Part shown: piece by piece, positions 38,418-48,869 of the stretch | Position numbering within the stretch: the stretch's first letter is position 1 | Layout: every line of letters begins with the position of its first letter | Assembly: GCA_900553185.1 (NCBI GenBank) | Contig: USCT01000005.1 | Coordinates: forward strand, 62,001-126,000 | Length of the DNA stretch: 64,000 nt | Direction: 5' to 3' | Source of the DNA: an uncultured Bacteroides sp. | GTDB lineage: Bacteria > Bacteroidota > Bacteroidia > Bacteroidales > Bacteroidaceae | Translations under genes and position numbers: made by a program | Notes under the pieces: generated by a model | The model's database searches: none | Told to the model about the DNA's origin: nothing | Seen by the model: only the letters and a program-made list of their open reading frames with translations

Positions 38418-40694
38418 ATGAAACGTATATTTCATTTAGCACTATTTTGCTGTATGTTCATATTTGCCGCTTCTGCTCAGGAAAAGAAAGCCTATACACT
38501 GGAGGATGTCATCCCGGGTGGAAACAATTATTTCAACCTGGTTCCAAAGTCAATTCCCGGCTTGCAATGGTGGGGAGATGTTTGTGTCCGCACAGACGTA
38601 GAATCAATCCAACAGGTGGACCTGAAAAGCGGTAAAGAAAAAACACTGGTCACTCTGGAAGAAGTCAACAAAGCTTTGTCCAGCGACAACAAACCTTACC
38701 AGCCAGCTTACGAAATCAAGCCACTGCGCACACTCTCCGGAGCTTCTTTTCCATGGGGAGACCGGAAAGTCATCTTGTTCTCGGGTAAGGCCGGCAACGA
38801 AAAAGTAAGTGAGAACTATATGTTCTTCTACGATTTCGGGAAAAAACAACTGACCAACATGTTCCGCATTCAGGAACAAGGAGCCACGAACTACGATTTC
38901 TGTAAAGCCAACGGCTACCTGGCTTATACTGCAGGCGACCACCTGTACATCGCCCATCAGGGCGACAACGGAACTGCCGTCAGCCAGAAAAAAGACAATG
39001 AAACTCCACATGCCATCGTATACGGACAAGCCGTACACCGCAACGAATTCGGTATCTACAAAGGCACCTTCTGGAGTCCGAAAGGTACATACCTGGCTTT
39101 CTACCGGATGGACCAGAGTATGGTGACTGACTATCCGCAAGTCAATACATCTACCCGCATTGCCACCCTGGAGCCGGACAAATACCCGATGGCCGGAATG
39201 ACCAGCCACCTGGTTACAATTGGAGTCTATAACATACAGTCAGGCAAGACCGTATACCTGCAAGCCGGAGATCCGACCGACCGTTATTTCACCAATGTAA
39301 GCTGGTCGCCAGATGAAAAGAATATCTATGTTATCGAACTGAACCGCGATCAGAACCATGCCCAGCTGGTACGTTATAATGCAGAAACCGGCGAAAAGGA
39401 AGCTGTGCTGTACGAAGAGACCCATCCCAAATACGTAGAGCCTCAGCACCCGCTGATTTTCTTACCGTGGGACAACAGCAAGTTCCTCTATCAGAGCCAA
39501 CGGGACGGATTCAACCACCTGTACCTTTTCGATACCCGGGCAACAGTCACACCGGTAGAAAAACCGGCAAGCGACGGAGCCAAATACAAGGAATCAGTCA
39601 AAGTTACCCAACTGACGCAAGGAAACTGGCTGGTACAGCAGGTTTTGGGATTCAATCCGGCCAAGAAACAAGTAATCATAGGAAGTACGGAAATATCACC
39701 GCTGCAGACCAACATCTTTACAGTCGATATAAACAGCGGAAAGCGTACCTTAATCGGCAAGGAAGACGGTATGCATTACGCCCAGCTGTCAGCCAGTGGA
39801 ACCTATATAATAGACAATTTCAACTCCTTCAGCGTTCCACGTGAAATCAGCTTGCTACCAACCAACGGCAAAAAAGGTACGGTATTGCTCACTGCTACCG
39901 ATCCGCTGACAGAAAACTACAACATGCCCGAAATCACATTAGGCACCTTGAAAGCAGCCGACGGAAAAACCGATTTATACTATCGCCTGATTAAACCGGT
40001 CAACTTCGACCCGAACAAGAAATATCCGGCTATTATTTACGTATACGGAGGCCCGCATGCACAGCTCATCCACAACAACCGTTTTTATGACGCCCGCGGA
40101 TGGGACCTGTACATGGCCCAGAAAGGCTACGTCATGCTTACGGTCGACAGCCGGGGAAGTGATAACCGGGGACTGGCATTCGAAAACTGCACCTTCCGCC
40201 ATCTGGGCGAAGAAGAAATGAAAGATCAGGTAGAAGGAGCCAAGTTCTTACAGTCACTCCCGTATGTAGATGCCGAAAAAATCGGAGTACACGGCTGGAG
40301 CTTCGGAGGATTCATGACCACCAACCTGATGCTGACCTATCCGGAAATATTTAAGGTAGGAGTAGCCGGAGGTCCGGTTATCGACTGGCAGTTCTACGAA
40401 GTTATGTACGGTGAACGCTACATGGATACTCCTCAGTCAAATCCGGAAGGATACAAGAATTCCTGTCTGAGAGAAAAAGCCGGTAACCTGAAAGGCCGTC
40501 TGCAAATCATTATCGGAGGAACCGACCCGACGTGTGTACCTCAGCACACCTACACGTTCCTTCGTTCATGCATCGAAGCAGGAACTCATCCGGACCTTTT
40601 CATCTATCCGGAAGACGGACACAACATGATGGGAAGAGACCGTGTACACCTGCACGAACACATCACCCGTTACTTTGAAGACTTCTTGAAATAG
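38418..40694 (+). CDS. DPP-IV-like S9 family dipeptidyl peptidase
   Basis: A 758-residue exported serine peptidase that removes N-terminal dipeptides, typically after proline. It has a signal peptide (ending AASAQ), an eight-bladed propeller domain (about 40-490) and an alpha/beta-hydrolase domain. The catalytic triad is S628 (GWSFGG), D703 (GGTDPT) and H735 (DGHNMM). It lies 15 bp after the methyltransferase gene and 25 bp before purD, so it is probably in their operon. It would act in the periplasm on peptides. Confidence 0.93.
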   Translation: MKRIFHLALFCCMFIFAASAQEKKAYTLEDVIPGGNNYFNLVPKSIPGLQWWGDVCVRTDVESIQQVDLKSGKEKTLVTLEEVNKALSSDNKPYQPAYEIKPLRTLSGASFPWGDRKVILFSGKAGNEKVSENYMFFYDFGKKQLTNMFRIQEQGATNYDFCKANGYLAYTAGDHLYIAHQGDNGTAVSQKKDNETPHAIVYGQAVHRNEFGIYKGTFWSPKGTYLAFYRMDQSMVTDYPQVNTSTRIATLEPDKYPMAGMTSHLVTIGVYNIQSGKTVYLQAGDPTDRYFTNVSWSPDEKNIYVIELNRDQNHAQLVRYNAETGEKEAVLYEETHPKYVEPQHPLIFLPWDNSKFLYQSQRDGFNHLYLFDTRATVTPVEKPASDGAKYKESVKVTQLTQGNWLVQQVLGFNPAKKQVIIGSTEISPLQTNIFTVDINSGKRTLIGKEDGMHYAQLSASGTYIIDNFNSFSVPREISLLPTNGKKGTVLLTATDPLTENYNMPEITLGTLKAADGKTDLYYRLIKPVNFDPNKKYPAIIYVYGGPHAQLIHNNRFYDARGWDLYMAQKGYVMLTVDSRGSDNRGLAFENCTFRHLGEEEMKDQVEGAKFLQSLPYVDAEKIGVHGWSFGGFMTTNLMLTYPEIFKVGVAGGPVIDWQFYEVMYGERYMDTPQSNPEGYKNSCLREKAGNLKGRLQIIIGGTDPTCVPQHTYTFLRSCIEAGTHPDLFIYPEDGHNMMGRDRVHLHEHITRYFEDFLK

Positions 40695-40719
40695 AAAACA
40701 ACTTATAAAATCATACGAT

Positions 40720-41994
40720 ATGAAGCTTTTACTGTTAGGCTCAGGCGGACGTGAACATGCCCTGGCATGGAAAATCGCCCAAAGCCCGAAAATAGAAAAA
40801 TTATACATCGCTCCAGGAAATGCCGGAACACGTGAAGTAGGCGAAAACGTAGCCATCAAGGCCGACGATTTCGACGCGATTAAACAGCTTGTCCTCGAAA
40901 AAGGTATCAACATGGTAGTTGTAGGACCGGAGGATCCACTGGTAAAAGGTATATACGATTACTTCAAGAATGATGAAGACCTGAAACAGATTCCGGTCAT
41001 CGGTCCGTCAAAAGCCGGTGCCGTACTGGAAGGAAGCAAGGAGTTTGCCAAAGGTTTCATGCAGCGTCATCACATCCCGACAGCCGGTTATAAAAGCATT
41101 ACTGCTGAAAATCTGGAAGAAGGACTGGCCTTTCTGGAAACACTGGAAGCTCCCTACGTGCTGAAAGCAGACGGGCTCTGTGCCGGAAAAGGCGTATTGA
41201 TTCTGCCTACCCTGGAAGAAGCCCAAAAAGAACTGAAAGAAATGCTGGGAGGAATGTTCGGAAACGCCTCATCGACGGTAGTCATTGAAGAATTCCTGAG
41301 CGGAATAGAATGTTCCGTATTCGTTCTGACCGACGGAAAGAACTACAAGATCCTTCCGGAAGCCAAAGACTACAAGCGTATTGGCGAAGGAGACAAAGGA
41401 CTGAACACCGGCGGTATGGGTTCCGTTTCACCGGTTCCGTTTGCCGACACCGTCTGGATGAAAAAAGTAGAAGACCGCATCATCCGTCCGACAGTGGAAG
41501 GACTGGCTGCCGAAGGTATCGACTACAAGGGATTTATTTTCTTCGGTCTGATCAATGTGAAAGGCGAACCGATGGTAATCGAATACAACGTGCGCATGGG
41601 CGATCCGGAAACGGAAAGCGTCATGCTGCGTATCAAGAGCGACCTGGTCGATCTGTTCGAAGGAGTGGCAGCCGGCAATCTGGCAGAAAAGACACTTGAA
41701 ATCGATTCACGTTCGGCCGTATGTGTCATGCTGGTATCAGGCGGCTATCCGGAAGCCTACGAAAAAGGATTCCCGATGACCGGTATCGAAGAGGCCAAAA
41801 ATGGCGGAAGCATTGTTTTCCATGCCGGAACGTCCTTGAAGGACAATCAGGTAGTAACCAACGGAGGACGTGTCATCGCGGTCAGCTCATACGGGAACAA
41901 CAAGGAAGAAGCATTGGCCTTGTCATTCAAGAATGCCGGAAAAATACATTTCAACAAGAAATATTTCCGTTCCGATATTGGATTCGATCTGTAA
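40720..41994 (+). CDS. purD: Phosphoribosylamine-glycine ligase
   Basis: A 424-residue ATP-grasp enzyme that joins glycine to phosphoribosylamine in purine synthesis. The N-terminal [12 protein letters not shown] motif, the ATP-grasp region with [11 protein letters not shown] and the substrate-site segment [11 protein letters not shown] are all present. Full length for the family. It is in a run of same-strand genes with short gaps. Confidence 0.97.
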   Translation: MKLLLLGSGGREHALAWKIAQSPKIEKLYIAPGNAGTREVGENVAIKADDFDAIKQLVLEKGINMVVVGPEDPLVKGIYDYFKNDEDLKQIPVIGPSKAGAVLEGSKEFAKGFMQRHHIPTAGYKSITAENLEEGLAFLETLEAPYVLKADGLCAGKGVLILPTLEEAQKELKEMLGGMFGNASSTVVIEEFLSGIECSVFVLTDGKNYKILPEAKDYKRIGEGDKGLNTGGMGSVSPVPFADTVWMKKVEDRIIRPTVEGLAAEGIDYKGFIFFGLINVKGEPMVIEYNVRMGDPETESVMLRIKSDLVDLFEGVAAGNLAEKTLEIDSRSAVCVMLVSGGYPEAYEKGFPMTGIEEAKNGGSIVFHAGTSLKDNQVVTNGGRVIAVSSYGNNKEEALALSFKNAGKIHFNKKYFRSDIGFDL

Positions 41995-42006
41995 TCACCG
42001 AAAGAC

Positions 42007-42942
42007 ATGTCTGTAAAGAACAGATTTCAATACCAGGTGGCAACGGGAAGAACTACTCTTCCCGTTGCTATTCTTATATCGCTGGTACTGTGCGGCATCA
42101 CATATCAGGGATGGACAGACTTGATTTCCTGGATAACGGGCGGTATCATCGCCTACATCCTGATCGAACTGAACACCACTTTTGCCCTGATACGGACACG
42201 TACCACTCTTCCATCCTCTTTTTTCCTGATATACTTCTCGGCCTGTCCGTTTCTACACACATTCCAGGCCGTTACGTTCCTGCCGCTTCTATTCATCGTC
42301 ATGGTGTTTTCCCTGTTCAGAAGCTTTGAATCGCCATACGCCTCGACGACCATCTTCCATGCGTTCTGCTGCATGGGAATCATCGGAATGATTATTCCCC
42401 AAATGCTTTACCTGATTCCGGTTCTGTATTTGCTCATGATTCACCTGCGGTCGCTTACCCCACGAACATTTTTTGCAGGACTGTTGGGACTGCTGACTCC
42501 TTACTGGCTCGTAAGCTGCTACCTGCTTTATCAGGGAACCTGGCTGACAGCCGCCCGGGAATTCCAGCAGCAACTGATTCCCGTCATGCCCGATTACAGC
42601 CTGTTCGGATGGAACCATTACCTGTCATTGGGAATCATGCTGGTCATCGCCATGCTCTGTACGGCACAAAGTCTGATACATACCTATCAGGACAAGGTAC
42701 AGACCCGTATCCTGCTGCGTACGCTTCTGATCATGGAAACAGTATCAATAGCCTACATTCTGATACAGCCTCAGTTCTTCAACGGATTATTTCCCGTCCT
42801 GCTGATTTGTGCCGCTGTTTTCTTCGGACATTTCTTTGCCCTGGTTTTCAATCGGTTCACACGTATCTGTTTCGGAATAATCCTCGCATTATTAGGAATC
42901 ATGACACTCTTTAATCTATGGATGCATTTTTACACTATCTGA
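42007..42942 (+). CDS. Multi-pass membrane protein of unknown function
   Basis: A 311-residue hydrophobic protein with about nine or ten predicted helices (for example LPVAILISLVLCGITY at the start). I recognise no catalytic motif. Its 3' end overlaps the next gene's start by 25 bp, a sign of coupled translation. It follows purD by 12 bp. Confidence 0.8.
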   Translation: MSVKNRFQYQVATGRTTLPVAILISLVLCGITYQGWTDLISWITGGIIAYILIELNTTFALIRTRTTLPSSFFLIYFSACPFLHTFQAVTFLPLLFIVMVFSLFRSFESPYASTTIFHAFCCMGIIGMIIPQMLYLIPVLYLLMIHLRSLTPRTFFAGLLGLLTPYWLVSCYLLYQGTWLTAAREFQQQLIPVMPDYSLFGWNHYLSLGIMLVIAMLCTAQSLIHTYQDKVQTRILLRTLLIMETVSIAYILIQPQFFNGLFPVLLICAAVFFGHFFALVFNRFTRICFGIILALLGIMTLFNLWMHFYTI

Positions 42943-43379
42943 CAGACTGGGGATACATCGGCATGTTCATTTCGGCTTTCCTGGCCGGAACCATACTCCC
43001 TTTCAGCTCGGAAGCCGTGTTACTGGCCTGTATCGGGCTCGGACTCGATCCGGTATGGTCTACTTTATCTACCACAGCTGGAAACGCCCTGGGAGGGCTG
43101 ACCTGCTACTGGATAGGACATCTGGGAAAAATGGAATGGATAGAGAAATACCTGAAAGTAGACAAAAAACAACTGGACAAAGCAACCCGGTTCATTCACG
43201 GGAAAGGAGCCTGGATGGCCCTGTTTTCGTTTCTTCCCGTCATCGGCGACGCCATCCTCATCGTACTGGGACTCATGCGTGCCCATGTAGGTATCGTTAC
43301 CATTTCGATGACCATTGGCAAACTGGCCCGATACATCCTCCTGGTAGCCGCTGCCTTGGGACTTATCAGCCTGTTCTGA
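42918..43379 (+). CDS. YqaA/DedA-like VTT-domain membrane protein
   Basis: A 153-residue inner-membrane protein of the SNARE-associated/VTT family. The re-entrant motif FLAGTILPFSSEAVL and the GNALGGLTCYWIGHLG segment are typical of YqaA-like proteins. DedA-type proteins move undecaprenyl phosphate or other lipids across the membrane; whether this one does is not known. It overlaps the preceding membrane-protein gene by 25 bp. Confidence 0.85.
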   Translation: MDAFLHYLTDWGYIGMFISAFLAGTILPFSSEAVLLACIGLGLDPVWSTLSTTAGNALGGLTCYWIGHLGKMEWIEKYLKVDKKQLDKATRFIHGKGAWMALFSFLPVIGDAILIVLGLMRAHVGIVTISMTIGKLARYILLVAAALGLISLF

Positions 43380-43406
43380 CCCATTTATAAACAAGACACT
43401 AAACGT

Positions 43407-44063
43407 ATGATACAAATAGAACAAACGGCCGACGGAAGCCGTACCCTTTTTGTGCCGGAATTGAATGAACACTATCATTCCATCAAAGGAGCACTGACCG
43501 AATCAGAACATATTTTCATCCACATGGGGCTGGAACACACCGAAGCCCAAAGTCCTCATGTACTGGAAATCGGATTTGGAACGGGGCTGAACGCCTTTCT
43601 CACCTTGCTGAAAGCCGATACAGACCGGAGAAACATCCATTATACCACCCTGGAACGTTACCCGGTAACCCCGGAAGTCATCCAGCAACTGGAATACCCG
43701 GAACTGATCTGCCCGGAAAGAAAAACCGATTTTTACGCCCTGCATGAGGCATCCTGGCAGACCGATGTCCGGCTGACTCCTTACTTTACCCTGTACAAAG
43801 TGGAAACCGACTTTACCTCGTACGCCTTTCCCGCCACCTACGATGTGGTCTATTTTGACGCATTCGCTCCGGAGAAACAACCGGAGATGTGGACACAACC
43901 CCTGTTCGACACCTTGTACCAACACCTGAATCCGCACGGAATCCTGGTGACTTACTGTGCGAAGGGAGCAGTAAGACGCATGCTTCAGGCGGCAGGATTT
44001 ACCGTAGAGCGTCTGCCTGGCCCTCCGGGTGGCAAGCGGGAAATTCTGCGGGCAACCAAGTGA
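43407..44063 (+). CDS. mnmD: tRNA U34 5-aminomethyl methyltransferase
   Basis: A 218-residue SAM enzyme of the MnmD family (the stand-alone form of the MnmC methyltransferase half). The SAM motif LEIGFGTGLNAFL and the signature VVYFDAFAPEKQPEMW are clear. It methylates the aminomethyl group on U34 of tRNAs whose uridine is 2-thiolated by MnmA, so it acts in the same modification pathway as the gene at 19803. It is the last gene of the operon. Confidence 0.92.
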   Translation: MIQIEQTADGSRTLFVPELNEHYHSIKGALTESEHIFIHMGLEHTEAQSPHVLEIGFGTGLNAFLTLLKADTDRRNIHYTTLERYPVTPEVIQQLEYPELICPERKTDFYALHEASWQTDVRLTPYFTLYKVETDFTSYAFPATYDVVYFDAFAPEKQPEMWTQPLFDTLYQHLNPHGILVTYCAKGAVRRMLQAAGFTVERLPGPPGGKREILRATK

Positions 44064-44091
44064 CCATCCCTTGATTTCAATGGAAACGAAA

Positions 44092-44131
44092 GTTCCTGAT
44101 TGTTTCGGGTAATTCGGGAATAATCAGGAAC
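44092..44131. terminator. Weak terminator between convergent operons
   Basis: GTTCCTGATT (44092-44101) pairs with AATCAGGAAC (44122-44131). T-tracts on both sides are poor, so its strength is unsure. Confidence 0.4.
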
Positions 44132-44138
44132 AATTGCT

Positions 44139-45065
44139 TCATGCTATTTTATATATGATGGTATTTTGCAATACCAGCGGCTTGTTATGAGCAAAAAAGA
44201 CGATTCCACCGGTCGGAGCCTGAATGTCCATAAGAACCTGGCCGTTGTAAGGATCGATGACAGAAGCCATCACTTCACCTTTTCTGACCACATCACAAGC
44301 GTGTTTCATCTTATACAGAATACCTGAGACGGGGGTCTTGACCGCTATCAGCTCTTCCTCATCCAGCAGCCGAGAATTGTAATCCGGACTGCTGTAATCA
44401 ACATAATCCACCAGTCCTGTACGCTGCATAAAACGAAAAAGTGTATGGACACAGTCGGTTACCGTTTTTCCCTCCACAACGTCGTTTCCCCCGCTGTAGA
44501 TAGAAAAAGCCTTTGTTCCCCAAATCTGCCAATTGTAATTGAGCAATGTGGTATCAAAAGGCAAAGGTTTATACAGACAGACAAACGGAAGACCGAACAG
44601 AGTCGCAACAGACGTATCTTCATAGCCGGTCTGGGTAATCCGCACATGCGGCACAAAGTCTCCCGGAATATAGAAGCTGGCCAACTGAATGCCATAGGTA
44701 TATCCCTGGATGGCTTCAAAAAGAGCGGCAGCTATACGCTGGGTCGTTTCCCCCTGGTCATAACCCGGAAACATCCGGTTAATATCCGTATTATCCATGG
44801 TCCAGAAACGTTTTTCGATATTCATGGAAAAAGGATTGACGGAGGGAATAACCAGAATCTCATGTCCGGGGGCCAGTCTGCCTTCTTTTTCCAATGCGGC
44901 CAGCCGGCATACTGTCTGTGAACAAATATATTGTTGTTGTATCTCGTTACCACGCATGGCACCTACCAGAGCAAGACTCTTTTCACCTTCTCCGAAACGA
45001 AATCCCTGTATGCGGAAAGTGTCGCGGAAAGGAGATTCCATGCTGAAGACAATTTCATTTTTCAT
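44139..45065 (-). CDS. M14/aspartoacylase-like protein with lost active site
   Basis: A 308-residue paralogue of the protein encoded just upstream (45075-46001). Aligned to it, the first zinc ligand His is R38 (GAMRGNE in place of GTHGDE), the third zinc ligand His is A129, and the catalytic Glu is Y190; only E41 is kept. The substrate-arginine motif (DINR) and the C-terminal barrel with TPVSGILY remain. It therefore probably does not hydrolyse amides. It could bind the same ligand or form a mixed dimer with the active partner. It is the last gene of the five-gene operon. Confidence 0.85.
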   Translation of the reverse strand: MKNEIVFSMESPFRDTFRIQGFRFGEGEKSLALVGAMRGNEIQQQYICSQTVCRLAALEKEGRLAPGHEILVIPSVNPFSMNIEKRFWTMDNTDINRMFPGYDQGETTQRIAAALFEAIQGYTYGIQLASFYIPGDFVPHVRITQTGYEDTSVATLFGLPFVCLYKPLPFDTTLLNYNWQIWGTKAFSIYSGGNDVVEGKTVTDCVHTLFRFMQRTGLVDYVDYSSPDYNSRLLDEEELIAVKTPVSGILYKMKHACDVVRKGEVMASVIDPYNGQVLMDIQAPTGGIVFFAHNKPLVLQNTIIYKIA

Positions 45066-45074
45066 ATCAGTCGT

Positions 45075-46001
45075 TTATAATTGATGAATACGTGCCAGAA
45101 GTGAACCCTGATAAACAATCGGATAAGCCCGGAGTGTAAAAAGCAACCCTCTGACGGGCGCCTCCACAGACTGAAGAACCTCACCGGTCAAAGGACTGAC
45201 TATTTCACCGATTTTCTCTCCCTTTTCCACTGTGATGTTATTCTTTATTTCTGTCAGGAAGACTCCGGAATAATCCGCATTGATGAAACAGACCTGATCG
45301 CCCACAGAGACGGTCGGATCTGGAAACGAAATATTCTCAGGCGCTTCGGACCAGATACCCATAGCGTGCATCAGATTCAATATACCATTCACCAACCGGT
45401 TTCCATAACCGTGGTTAATCCGCATACCCACTCCCATTTCTACCACCAGAGTAGGAGTATTCAGGCTATTCAGCGAATGGGCCAATGTGGCCTCCAGTAC
45501 CGTAGCTGCTTCGTGTACCCAAATGAAATCCACATCCAACAGCCTGGCATAAGGAACCAGTTTATCCGCCGTCCGTACATTGATGCGTACTTGTGGAATC
45601 TCACGTAAAAAAATATTGCTCGAATGAATATCAATCACCATATCCGCTCCCTGCAAATCGTGTATGAGGGTACAGGCCACCTGCTCCGCCATTGTCCCCT
45701 CCGGATTGCCGGGGAAAATACGGTTCATGTCCAGATCGAAACCGGGAATTCCCCGTGTAATGGAATCAATGCCCAAGGGATTCAGTGCAGGATAAATCTC
45801 CAACGTACCATTCAGTTTATCCAAATTCTGCTGCACAATCTGATTCAGCCGGAAGCAGACATACTGGCCTTCCAGTTCATCACCGTGTGTACCGGTTACG
45901 ACACAAATACGTTTGCTCGAATCTCCGTGACTAATTATATTCTTCTTGATTAACAACCGCTCGTCCACAGGCAGAGCGGTAGATACCACTGTCTTTATCA
46001 T
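45075..46001 (-). CDS. Succinylglutamate desuccinylase/aspartoacylase-family amidohydrolase
   Basis: A 308-residue zinc enzyme of the M14 type. Zinc ligands H39 and E42 (GTHGDE) and H126 (IDIHSS) are present, and E188 (VVEMG) fits as the catalytic Glu. DMNRIFPG supplies the substrate carboxylate-binding Arg. The C-terminal domain has the small barrel ending in QGSLLARI. Such enzymes cleave N-acyl amino acids or isopeptide-like amides. Here it may trim the product of the ATP-grasp ligase. Its start overlaps the stop of the transglutaminase gene by four bp. Confidence 0.85.
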   Translation of the reverse strand: MIKTVVSTALPVDERLLIKKNIISHGDSSKRICVVTGTHGDELEGQYVCFRLNQIVQQNLDKLNGTLEIYPALNPLGIDSITRGIPGFDLDMNRIFPGNPEGTMAEQVACTLIHDLQGADMVIDIHSSNIFLREIPQVRINVRTADKLVPYARLLDVDFIWVHEAATVLEATLAHSLNSLNTPTLVVEMGVGMRINHGYGNRLVNGILNLMHAMGIWSEAPENISFPDPTVSVGDQVCFINADYSGVFLTEIKNNITVEKGEKIGEIVSPLTGEVLQSVEAPVRGLLFTLRAYPIVYQGSLLARIHQL

Positions 46002-46777
46002 ATTTCTTCTACAATTACTCGGATCTCAGTCTGCTGTGTGGCGTTGCCGGTAAAGACACCACGATTGACCCGACAATCCATGGCGTCACGTCCGTGCGCC
46101 AACTTGATGTATCCATATTCTATCAACCGGTTGTTTGTAGGGTCTATTCCTTTCCACTCGCCGTTTACAAGCACTTCCACCCAGGCATGGGTTACTCCTG
46201 TGCCCTGCATGAAACCGTTTACATAACGGGCGGGGATGCCACAGGCACGACACAACGCAATCAGTATATGCGCATAGTCCTGGCATACACCTTTCCGCTG
46301 GCTGAAAGCATCCATAGCCGTAGTATCTACCTGCGTACTTCCCGGTGAATAGCACATATAACCATATATCTTTTCGGAAAGAGTCAGGGCACAATCCAGC
46401 GGATCATTTTTCGGCAGGTTCACATCGGCCATAAACCCTCTCATGGAATCAGACAATCCGGTAAGCGGAGATTCCACCCGGAATACATACCCCGGCGTAG
46501 ATTCAGGAATGCTGTAAGGAGCGAGCTTCGCCTCACCGCTGCTGACAAAAATAAATGAATCGTGAGCCTCCGAACGGCTCCCGTATTGAAGCGGATTTCC
46601 CCAGGCATCGGCTCCATAAATCAGGTAATCAGACGGATGGAGGAACATGTCGCGTTTCACCACCTGCTGGCACGCGTTTACGCAAGGCATACACCTCAGA
46701 CTAAAGAAATGTCCGGTTACAGGAGAACTGAAATGTATGATTGTCTGATAATTATATAGGTATTTCTTTACAATCAT
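45998..46777 (-). CDS. Transglutaminase-like (thiol protease-fold) protein
   Basis: A 259-residue protein with an N-terminal bacterial transglutaminase-like beta domain and the core catalytic triad C165 (KGVCQDYAH), H197 (THAWVEV) and D212 (KGIDPTNN). No signal peptide is seen, so it acts in the cytoplasm. Members of this group are predicted peptidases or amide-transfer enzymes that occur beside alpha-E and ATP-grasp genes. It is the third gene of the operon, 20 bp after the alpha-E gene. Confidence 0.88.
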   Translation of the reverse strand: MIVKKYLYNYQTIIHFSSPVTGHFFSLRCMPCVNACQQVVKRDMFLHPSDYLIYGADAWGNPLQYGSRSEAHDSFIFVSSGEAKLAPYSIPESTPGYVFRVESPLTGLSDSMRGFMADVNLPKNDPLDCALTLSEKIYGYMCYSPGSTQVDTTAMDAFSQRKGVCQDYAHILIALCRACGIPARYVNGFMQGTGVTHAWVEVLVNGEWKGIDPTNNRLIEYGYIKLAHGRDAMDCRVNRGVFTGNATQQTEIRVIVEEI

Positions 46778-46797
46778 GGTTTCATCACATTATGTTC

Positions 46798-47496
46798 TTA
46801 CAGCAAAACAAGGTGATTCAGGTATTTAAGTACGGTGGCTTTATACTGCAAGTTGGAACTATCATACATATCTTCTTCCAGCAGACCGTCCAGATGTTCC
46901 AGAATCATCTGGTCAAAAATACCTTCCTCTGTTTCTGCACAAAGTTTTAAGGATTCGTATACTTCCTGTATGCGATAAAAAGGATAGTCGAACCGGATGT
47001 GCATATCCATATTTTCTACCAGCTTTCCTATCCGCAGAAAATTACGCACCCGCTCATCGAAGACCCGTTCGTCCACCGATCCCCAGAAAGCAAGCAGATA
47101 ATCAGTGATTGGCTGGAGATCCGTAATATTCCCATCTTTTTTCTCGGCCGACTTCCGGATATGCGACAAGGAAAGCTCGACATAAGAAAGTGTCTCGCTC
47201 ATAATTTCCTCACGCAGGACAATGGCGTTGTCATTGGCAGCTATCAGCCCTGAAATCAAGGAACAGGGATTTTTGTCATCATACATGTACCCCATCCGGA
47301 AACTTTCCATATCCGGATAAGGATTGCTGGTATCCAGCTTCTGATAATATTCCTCGTATTCTTTAGGTTCGCCGTCTATCATCTTGTCGTAATAACGGCG
47401 CAAAAGATGAAGGCTGATGTAAACTCTTTCTGTATATCGGCCTAACCAATAAAGACGGTTGGCTTTAATGGCAGAAATGGCATTGTATGTAATCAT
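46798..47496 (-). CDS. Alpha-E domain protein
   Basis: A 232-residue all-helical protein of the alpha-E (DUF403) family, starting with the typical AIKANRLYWLGRYTERV. Conserved Arg and Glu residues of the family are in the first 40 residues. The function is unknown, but alpha-E genes nearly always sit beside circularly permuted ATP-grasp genes, and the pair is thought to work together. It lies 56 bp after that gene. Confidence 0.88.
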   Translation of the reverse strand: MITYNAISAIKANRLYWLGRYTERVYISLHLLRRYYDKMIDGEPKEYEEYYQKLDTSNPYPDMESFRMGYMYDDKNPCSLISGLIAANDNAIVLREEIMSETLSYVELSLSHIRKSAEKKDGNITDLQPITDYLLAFWGSVDERVFDERVRNFLRIGKLVENMDMHIRFDYPFYRIQEVYESLKLCAETEEGIFDQMILEHLDGLLEEDMYDSSNLQYKATVLKYLNHLVLL

Positions 47497-47552
47497 ATAA
47501 TAGTGCGTTTTTAGTTTTTGTTATCAGTTTTCTACACATCCGGTAGAATTGT

Positions 47553-48869
47553 TTACTTCTCCATCACCCAGGTATCCTTGAATCCTCCTCCTTGTGAGGA
47601 ATTCACCACAAACGAGTTGGGGTTGCGCGAAAATCGTGTCAGCCCGCTTTTCCATACCCGGGTCCGTTTACCGGAAATCACAAAAGCACGCAAGTCGGCT
47701 TTTCTTTCCACCCGCTCGTCACCCTCCTGAATTTCCAAATCCTTGAAGTCTATTACCTCTTGAGCAATCCATCGCCGGGGATCATCTACGACCAACTGTT
47801 TCAGCTCCGACAATTTTTCGGGAGAAAGATCCCGTCCGAATACCACTCCGTATCCGCCGGCCTCGCTGACGTCCTTGATGACAAGTTTGGCGATGTTGTC
47901 CAGAATATACTGGTAATCCTCCTTATAATACGGAAGGTAAGTAGGTGCATTCTGAAGAACAGGCTTTTCGTTCAGGTAATACGTAATCATTTTAGGTACA
48001 AAATAATAGATACCTTTGTCGTCGGCCACTCCATTTCCCAAGGCATTGACTACGGCTACATTCCCTTTCCGATAGGCCTGCATAAGATGAGGTACTCCCA
48101 ACAAAGAGTCTGAATTAAAGGCCAACGGATCCAAATACTCATCGCTGACACGACGATAAATACATCCTACCTTCTGTTTCTCCTTGTACAAACCCATGTA
48201 GTAGACAATATCGTTTTCTACGATCAAGTCTCCCGGGAAGGCCAATGTGGCTCCCGTTTTCTCGGCCAGATACGAATGCTCAAAAAAAGCCGAATTATAA
48301 CGCCCGGGGGTCAATATGACAGAAATCCCCCGTCCGTCATTCACATAATCCATCATTTCTTTCAGCAAGTTACTATAATCACGGTTATCGGCCACCGCAT
48401 TTTCCTGAAAGGTCAGTGGAGATACTTTCCGGGTAATGGTACGTGCTATCATCGGATAAGAAGCCCCGGAAGGAATCCGCAAGTTGTCTTCCAATACAAA
48501 CCAGCGATCGTCTTTCGCCTGCACCAGATCAATACCCGATATGTGTGTATAAATGTCATAAATAGGTGAAATGCCTTCACACTCGGGAGTATACCCCTTT
48601 GATGAATAAATGAATTCGGCAGGTATGATACCATCCTTTATGATATTCTTCTCGTGATAGATATCGTATAAAAACAAATTCAACGCATCTACACGCTGTA
48701 TGAGTCCTCTTTCCAGGTAATCCCAATCTTTTTTGGTAATGACCCTCGGTATTGCATCAAAAGGGAATAACTGCTCTTTAAAGACTCCGTTCTTATATAC
48801 CCCGAAACGTACTCCAAAACGTTCCATCCATTTATTAACCGCATCCCGGTTTTCAATCATTTTATCCAT
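47553..48869 (-). CDS. Circularly permuted ATP-grasp ligase (type 2)
   Basis: A 438-residue member of the CP_ATPgrasp family. The conserved block FVLEDNLRIPSGASYP and the later VIKDVSEAGGYGVVFG glycine-rich segment carry the nucleotide and metal residues in permuted order. ATP-grasp ligases of this type are predicted to make amide or peptide bonds; the substrates are unknown. It is the first gene of an operon with alpha-E, transglutaminase-like and two M14-like proteins. The start at 48869 gives MDKMIENRD; M4 is an alternative. Confidence 0.88.
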   Translation of the reverse strand: MDKMIENRDAVNKWMERFGVRFGVYKNGVFKEQLFPFDAIPRVITKKDWDYLERGLIQRVDALNLFLYDIYHEKNIIKDGIIPAEFIYSSKGYTPECEGISPIYDIYTHISGIDLVQAKDDRWFVLEDNLRIPSGASYPMIARTITRKVSPLTFQENAVADNRDYSNLLKEMMDYVNDGRGISVILTPGRYNSAFFEHSYLAEKTGATLAFPGDLIVENDIVYYMGLYKEKQKVGCIYRRVSDEYLDPLAFNSDSLLGVPHLMQAYRKGNVAVVNALGNGVADDKGIYYFVPKMITYYLNEKPVLQNAPTYLPYYKEDYQYILDNIAKLVIKDVSEAGGYGVVFGRDLSPEKLSELKQLVVDDPRRWIAQEVIDFKDLEIQEGDERVERKADLRAFVISGKRTRVWKSGLTRFSRNPNSFVVNSSQGGGFKDTWVMEK

